Positions 59,664 to 64,000 of a stretch of 64,000 nucleotides of DNA are shown here, piece after piece (the first letter of the stretch is position 1; every line of letters starts with the position of its first letter). The notes beneath the pieces are model-generated. The model was not told the DNA's origin and ran no database searches. It saw nothing but the letters and a program-made list of their open reading frames with translations. Location: positions 10,230,001 through 10,294,000 of the forward strand of contig CM055612.1 of assembly GCA_029379385.1 (NCBI GenBank). Direction: 5' to 3'. Both the position numbers and the translations under genes were made by a program. This DNA is from Quillaja saponaria (lineage: Eukaryota > Streptophyta > Magnoliopsida > Fabales > Quillajaceae).

Positions 59664-62600
59664 ATGTCTATTGATAGAAATTGGATGTACCATCGTGCGG
59701 TAGATTATGTCATTTCAGATGATTTTAAGGAAGAGTTTAAAGGATTTCTCGACTTTTTCTTTGCCAGTACAAGTTATACATTGTACCCTTACATAATCTA
59801 TGACAATAGTAAATTTCTTACTAGGGAACAAGTAACCCTTCACCTTTATAAAAATGGTTTTGTTACAGCATATAGAAAGTTAAGTCTACATGATAAAGGT
59901 CGACGTGGTAATACTAGAACCGTGGAGTTTTCAAAGTTGGACCATCAAATGTTGTTGAAGATGAAATCTTACTTGATATAAGCTGGATGACAAAAATGAT
60001 ATTAGACTTAATAGGCCTAAATTACAATTAGGACCTAAAGAATCCCAAACTGAAAGTTGAAAGGTTTTATGAGATTTTGAAAATTGTAGATGACATGGTA
60101 TGGACTAGATGTGAAAAAATCATTCTTTTAGTCGTGGCTCAACTATTAAACTACAAGTCAGAATTCAATGTCTCGGAGAATTCTTACAATAGGTCTGTCC
60201 AAATCATTAAGAGTCTTCTCCCTGAGGATGAGAAGTTACCTAGATCTTTTTACGAGTCTAGGAAGTTGGTGAATAAGTTAGGACTTGGATAGGGCAAGAT
60301 TGATGTTTGTCTAAATTAGTACTAGTTCTACTACGATCTAAATGAGTGTGTGACTACTTGTGATGTTTGTAAAGAGTCCCTTTTTAACCAAATGGATAAA
60401 AAGAATATACCTTATAAGATATTACGACACTTGTCAATCATGAAGATGTTAGAGAGGCCTTATATTTCTAAGGTCACTGCAAAAGACATGAGATGATATA
60501 AGGAAGGTAAATGGGAAAAATCAGACGTGAGGATACACATGTCTAATGAGGAAGCATGGAAACACTTTGACGAAATTCATACATCATGGTCACAAGAAAT
60601 AAGAAATGTTAGACTTGAGCTCTCAACAGATGGATTCACTCCATTTGGTAATTTGAGAACTCAATATTCATGTTAGCCAGTGTTTGTCACTCCGTATAAC
60701 CTTCTACCAGAAATGTGCATTAAGCATCACAACATCTTCTTGACTTTACCAATTCCTGGTCCAGTCTATCCTGACAAAAATTTTGATATCTATCTCAGGC
60801 CTTTAATAGATGTGTTAAAAAAAATTGGAAAGATGGTGTCTTCAATTTTGATAAGTCTTTGAAGCAAAATTTATTATAAAAGTTGTGAATCTATGAACAA
60901 TTCATGATTTTTCTACTTATAATATGACTTCTAGGTAAAGTACCCAAGGTAGAGTGTTGTTATGTACCATGTGTATGGAACATACAATATCATTCTCACT
61001 AAAGCATGGTAGGAAACAATGCTGGCTTCATTTCCATTGTTGATTATTGCTTGAGAACCATCCATTTTGAAATCAAAGAAACAATTTTAGAAAGACCGCC
61101 ATTGAGAAACACTCATCGTTTCCAAAATTATCAAGTGATAAGGTTTTTACCTAGGTTAAATCATTTGATGTTTCAACGTACAGAAAGGATCATAATTAGG
61201 TGAAAATGAGTATATTCTGGGAGTTGCAATATTGGTATACCAACTACTTCACCACAACTTAGACGTTATGCATATTGAGAAGAATGTGTTTGACAAGATT
61301 TTTATAATGTCTTGGACTTTAAAGATAAAAGCAAGGACAATCTACAACTCGTCAAGATTTGAAAGAGAAATGTCATTAACTAGAATTAGAGTTGAGTGAG
61401 GTTAAAGGAAAATTCTTTAAGTCTTAAGCAACCTACACTCTGAGTAAAGATGATAAAAGGTTGGTTTGTGAGTGGATCAAGAATAATGTCAATTTCCCTT
61501 ATGACTATGTTTCTAACTTGTCTCTTTATGTAAACATAAAAGAATGCAAAGTTTATGGTATGAAGAGTCATGGTTGTCATGTGTTAATCCATAGGTTATT
61601 TCCAATTGCATTGTGAGATTTGTCAAAGCTAATTTGGGATCCTCTTATAGAACTTAGTAATTTTTTCCAGATATTTGTTCAACTAAGCCAAGCATTCCAC
61701 ATATAGAGCAACTTGAGTCAAATATACATGTGACTCTTTGTAAAATGAAAACTAAGTTAATACCTAGTTTTTAGGATCCTATTTAACATTTACCTATTCA
61801 CTTGGCTTATGAAGCGAAAGTTGGTAGTCCAATGCAATATTGGTGGATGTTTCCTTTTACAATATAATTTTCAAATTTCTTTCATTGGTTATTTATTTTC
61901 ATTACAATTTGATGTATTGTATATTAAATTATGTATATTTCTTAATAGGATAATGCATAATCTGGAAAAAAGAAAAAAAAATTTCTCAACAAAGCATATG
62001 TCAATGGCTCAATTATCGAGGCTTATATAATCGAAGAGACATCAATTTCTGTAGCCTTTACTTTGCAAATATATATGTGAGAAATAGGTCAAAATGACGA
62101 TAAAGATATTGATCTAACTAGCCAAACCTTTACATTTTCTTATCCTGATAAAACCATTGGTCGTGCACGATCGAAATTGCTAGAAGATTGTGGTAAACTG
62201 TGAAGAGATTTGACCTTTTGTGAAGTAAGTTTCAAAAACTCTTATTTTTGAAAATTTTTACATGCAACTTATTTTTTCTTATATTTATTTGCAGTCAATA
62301 GAATTTAATAATAAGACTTGATCATCCCAATATCACCAATAAACAACTCGAGAGATTCTGTGAAACAAACTTTCTACAATGGCTACTCCAACTTGTAATA
62401 ATTTCATCAATTTTTTCATTTTATTAATGACATTTTTATTCTTACATATTTCATAATTACGTAGGTATTAAGTAATGTAAGTGTTGATGAGCACACACAC
62501 AATATAGCTATCGAGTCTATGTCGGTGTGGCAACTCTTACGATGGATATATCGTAAATGGTGATGGGTTTCACATAGAACATTATGTGAAAAACAAAAAT

Positions 62601-63235
62601 ATAAGGAATAGTGGTATTTGTGTGAAAGGAATATGTTATGATGAATATGATTACAATTTTTATGGTATGTACAATTTTATTAAGTTGGAGTATGAAGGTC
62701 CTAACAACAAATTTGTCTTGTTCAAGTGTCGATAGTATGATTCTTCAAACAATAGACTTGAAGTTGACCCTCAGCATGGTTTGATTAAGATAAAACACAA
62801 GTTCAGACTTAACTTTATCGAGCCATTTGTGTTGGGACGTTATCAAGTGACATAAATATTTTATGTAAAATATCTGTCTAAGAAAAGAGAAAGGCTTGAT
62901 TGGTGGATAATATGTAGAGTGAAACCAAGAAACTTTATTAATTACCAACAACTAAAGATAACATTGAAGATGTAGTACCCATGCATTCAAACTTTATTTC
63001 AAGATCAAAAACCTCAGTTGCCAGCTCTAGTTACATTTGAAGATTTTGATAATTTCTGAACCACTTCATGACAAAAATATGATGAAAGAAGTTAATCCAA
63101 ATGAGTTTATTTTAATCAAAGATCAAAAAATGTGCATGGATAATTGTTAATGATGATTTTATAAATGACAACGAAATCGTCTTAGTTCAAGAAGACGATG
63201 ATGAAATGAAAGAGTTTAGTGATGACAATGAACAA
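59664..63235 (+). pseudogene. CACTA TNP2-type transposase of element 2, broken
   Basis: ATG 59664 starts MSIDRNWMYHRAVDYVISDD, the transposase-associated N-terminal domain, with KFLTREQVTLHLYKNGF, open to 59981. The next piece is open at 60077-60292 (ENSYNRSVQIIKSLLPEDE, SFYESRKLVNKLGLG). The Transposase_21 core spans about 60480-60860 (EAWKHFDEIHTSWSQEIRNV, LSTDGFTPFGN, VFVTPYNLLPEMC). In it the conserved Trp before PVFVTPYN is a TAG stop (60674-60676), and another stop lies near 60493. The DUF4218 region at 61560-62080 is in shreds, DUF4216 remnants are near 62850-62900, and the acidic C-terminus IVNDDFINDNEIVLVQEDDD is near 63145-63235. It cannot encode an active transposase, though its domain order is complete. 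Confidence 0.88.
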
Positions 63236-63494
63236 TTAGTAGTTCTTACTTGTAAATATGCAAGTATGTTTATATATAGTTTATATAATATGCAATTATG
63301 TTCATATATAATTCATATATTATGACAATGTTAATTACTAGTTATGTTATTCATTTTATAAATAACTAATATAATCATATAACTTGTGATTTCAGGTATA
63401 TATATTACACAGTCATTTCTAAGGCTACGTAATTTTTTAATTTTAATTTTATTATAGGATACTTAAATAGTATTTTATACTCAAGAGATAATTT

Positions 63495-64000
63495 AAATGT
63501 AAAACCTTTGAAAATTGGGGTTCGGGGGGACAAAAAGGTCAAATATAAGTCAATTTCGGATTTCAAAAGTACCAGCACAACTGTAGGAATGAATAAGACT
63601 TATAAAAAAAAAAAAAAAAAAAGCATCCATTTGGATCAACAGTTAAGATAATAGGTCGAAGTTATAATTTCAAGATAAAAGCTTAGTAAGTTTGGGTTAG
63701 GGGCAAAGAGGTCAAATACAACTTCTTTTCGGATTCTGGGAGTACTAACACGACCGTGAGGATAAATAAGACTTGTAGTAAGAAACATAAATTTATTTTG
63801 GATCAACGACTAGATTATAAGGCTAAAGTTATAGTTTCAAGGCAAAAAGTTTGTAAGTTTGGGTTTGGGGAGAAGAACAGTCAAGTAGACATCTATTTAG
63901 GATTCTGGAAGTACAGGAATGAACGAATAAAACTTATAGGAAAATGGAACACCATTTAGATCAATAGTTAGGTAGGTTGTTAAGCAAAAGTTTTTTATTT
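63495..64000 (+). repeat. ~170-bp tandem repeat in the 3' region of CACTA 2
   Basis: GTCAAATATAAGTC, GTCAAATACAAC and GTCAAGTAGACA mark units at 63538, 63711 and 63880 (spacing 173 and 169). Each unit holds GTTTGGGTT(A/T)GGGG, CGGATTCTGGGAGTAC, CGTGAGGATAAATAAGACTT, GGATCAAC and GTTTCAAG(A/G). The array continues to the window end. The same repeat is inverted at 31380-31865. Confidence 0.9.

Larger units (their letters stand above)
57163..64000 (+). mobile_element. CACTA (En/Spm) transposon 2, continues past window end
   Basis: The left terminus CACTACAAGAAATTACTAC at 57163 is followed by ~400 bp of GCAGATGC-type subterminal repeats, a pyrimidine-rich leader, tandem-repeat filled non-coding DNA, a broken TNP2 gene (59664-63235) and a ~170-bp satellite (63495 onward). 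The 3' terminus lies beyond 64000. Terminus and subterminal words differ from element 1, so this is another family or subfamily in the same orientation. Confidence 0.85.

Noticed and set aside
1..64000. CRISPR arrays, bacterial operons, riboswitches or plasmid origins
   Set aside because: The intron-bearing host gene and plant-type transposons show nuclear plant DNA; tandem repeats here are minisatellites and element repeats.

Overview
The window is nuclear DNA from a flowering plant, very probably a eudicot. It is AT-rich, its clearest gene is split by short introns with GT-AG borders, and nearly everything else is plant transposable-element debris (Ty1/copia, probable Ty3/gypsy LTR pieces, CACTA, hAT, Mutator-like MITEs, plant mobile domain). 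I cannot name the species.

Layout. 1-941: end of a small LTR element. 2412-5875 (minus): an intact nine-coding-exon GDP-sugar transporter gene, the GONST2 orthologue, with its leader up to about 7030. 7-15 kb: AT-rich intergenic DNA with repeat scraps. 15292-20075: a complete but dead copia retrotransposon. 22-35 kb: two related small genes (23106-23504 and 34683-35123) encoding charged proteins with EAR-type repression motifs. They are about 11.6 kb apart in the same orientation, and each has a long-inverted-repeat MITE upstream; between them lie LTR-like sequence and an inverted CACTA 3' fragment. 36375-38150 (minus): a decayed R2R3-MYB gene of the MYB98/MYB118 type. 39137-40826: a small non-autonomous LTR element carrying its own odd reading frame. 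42-50.6 kb: a plant-mobile-domain pseudogene and a hAT transposase pseudogene, each split by a copy of the same hAT MITE, which carries a tRNA-like pol III promoter. 52.8-64 kb: two head-to-tail CACTA elements, the second running off the window.

Only the GONST2 gene and the two EAR-motif genes look like working host genes. GONST2 would bring GDP-sugars into the Golgi. The EAR proteins, if expressed, would be candidate TOPLESS-recruiting repressors or adaptors; I recognise no named family for them. The main unexpected points are the EAR gene pair, the tRNA-like module inside a hAT MITE, and a ~170-bp tandem repeat that forms the 3' region of one CACTA family and recurs inverted 32 kb away.

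All homology calls come from reading and recalled family motifs; no search was run. Splice sites were placed by hand from GT-AG borders and reading phase.
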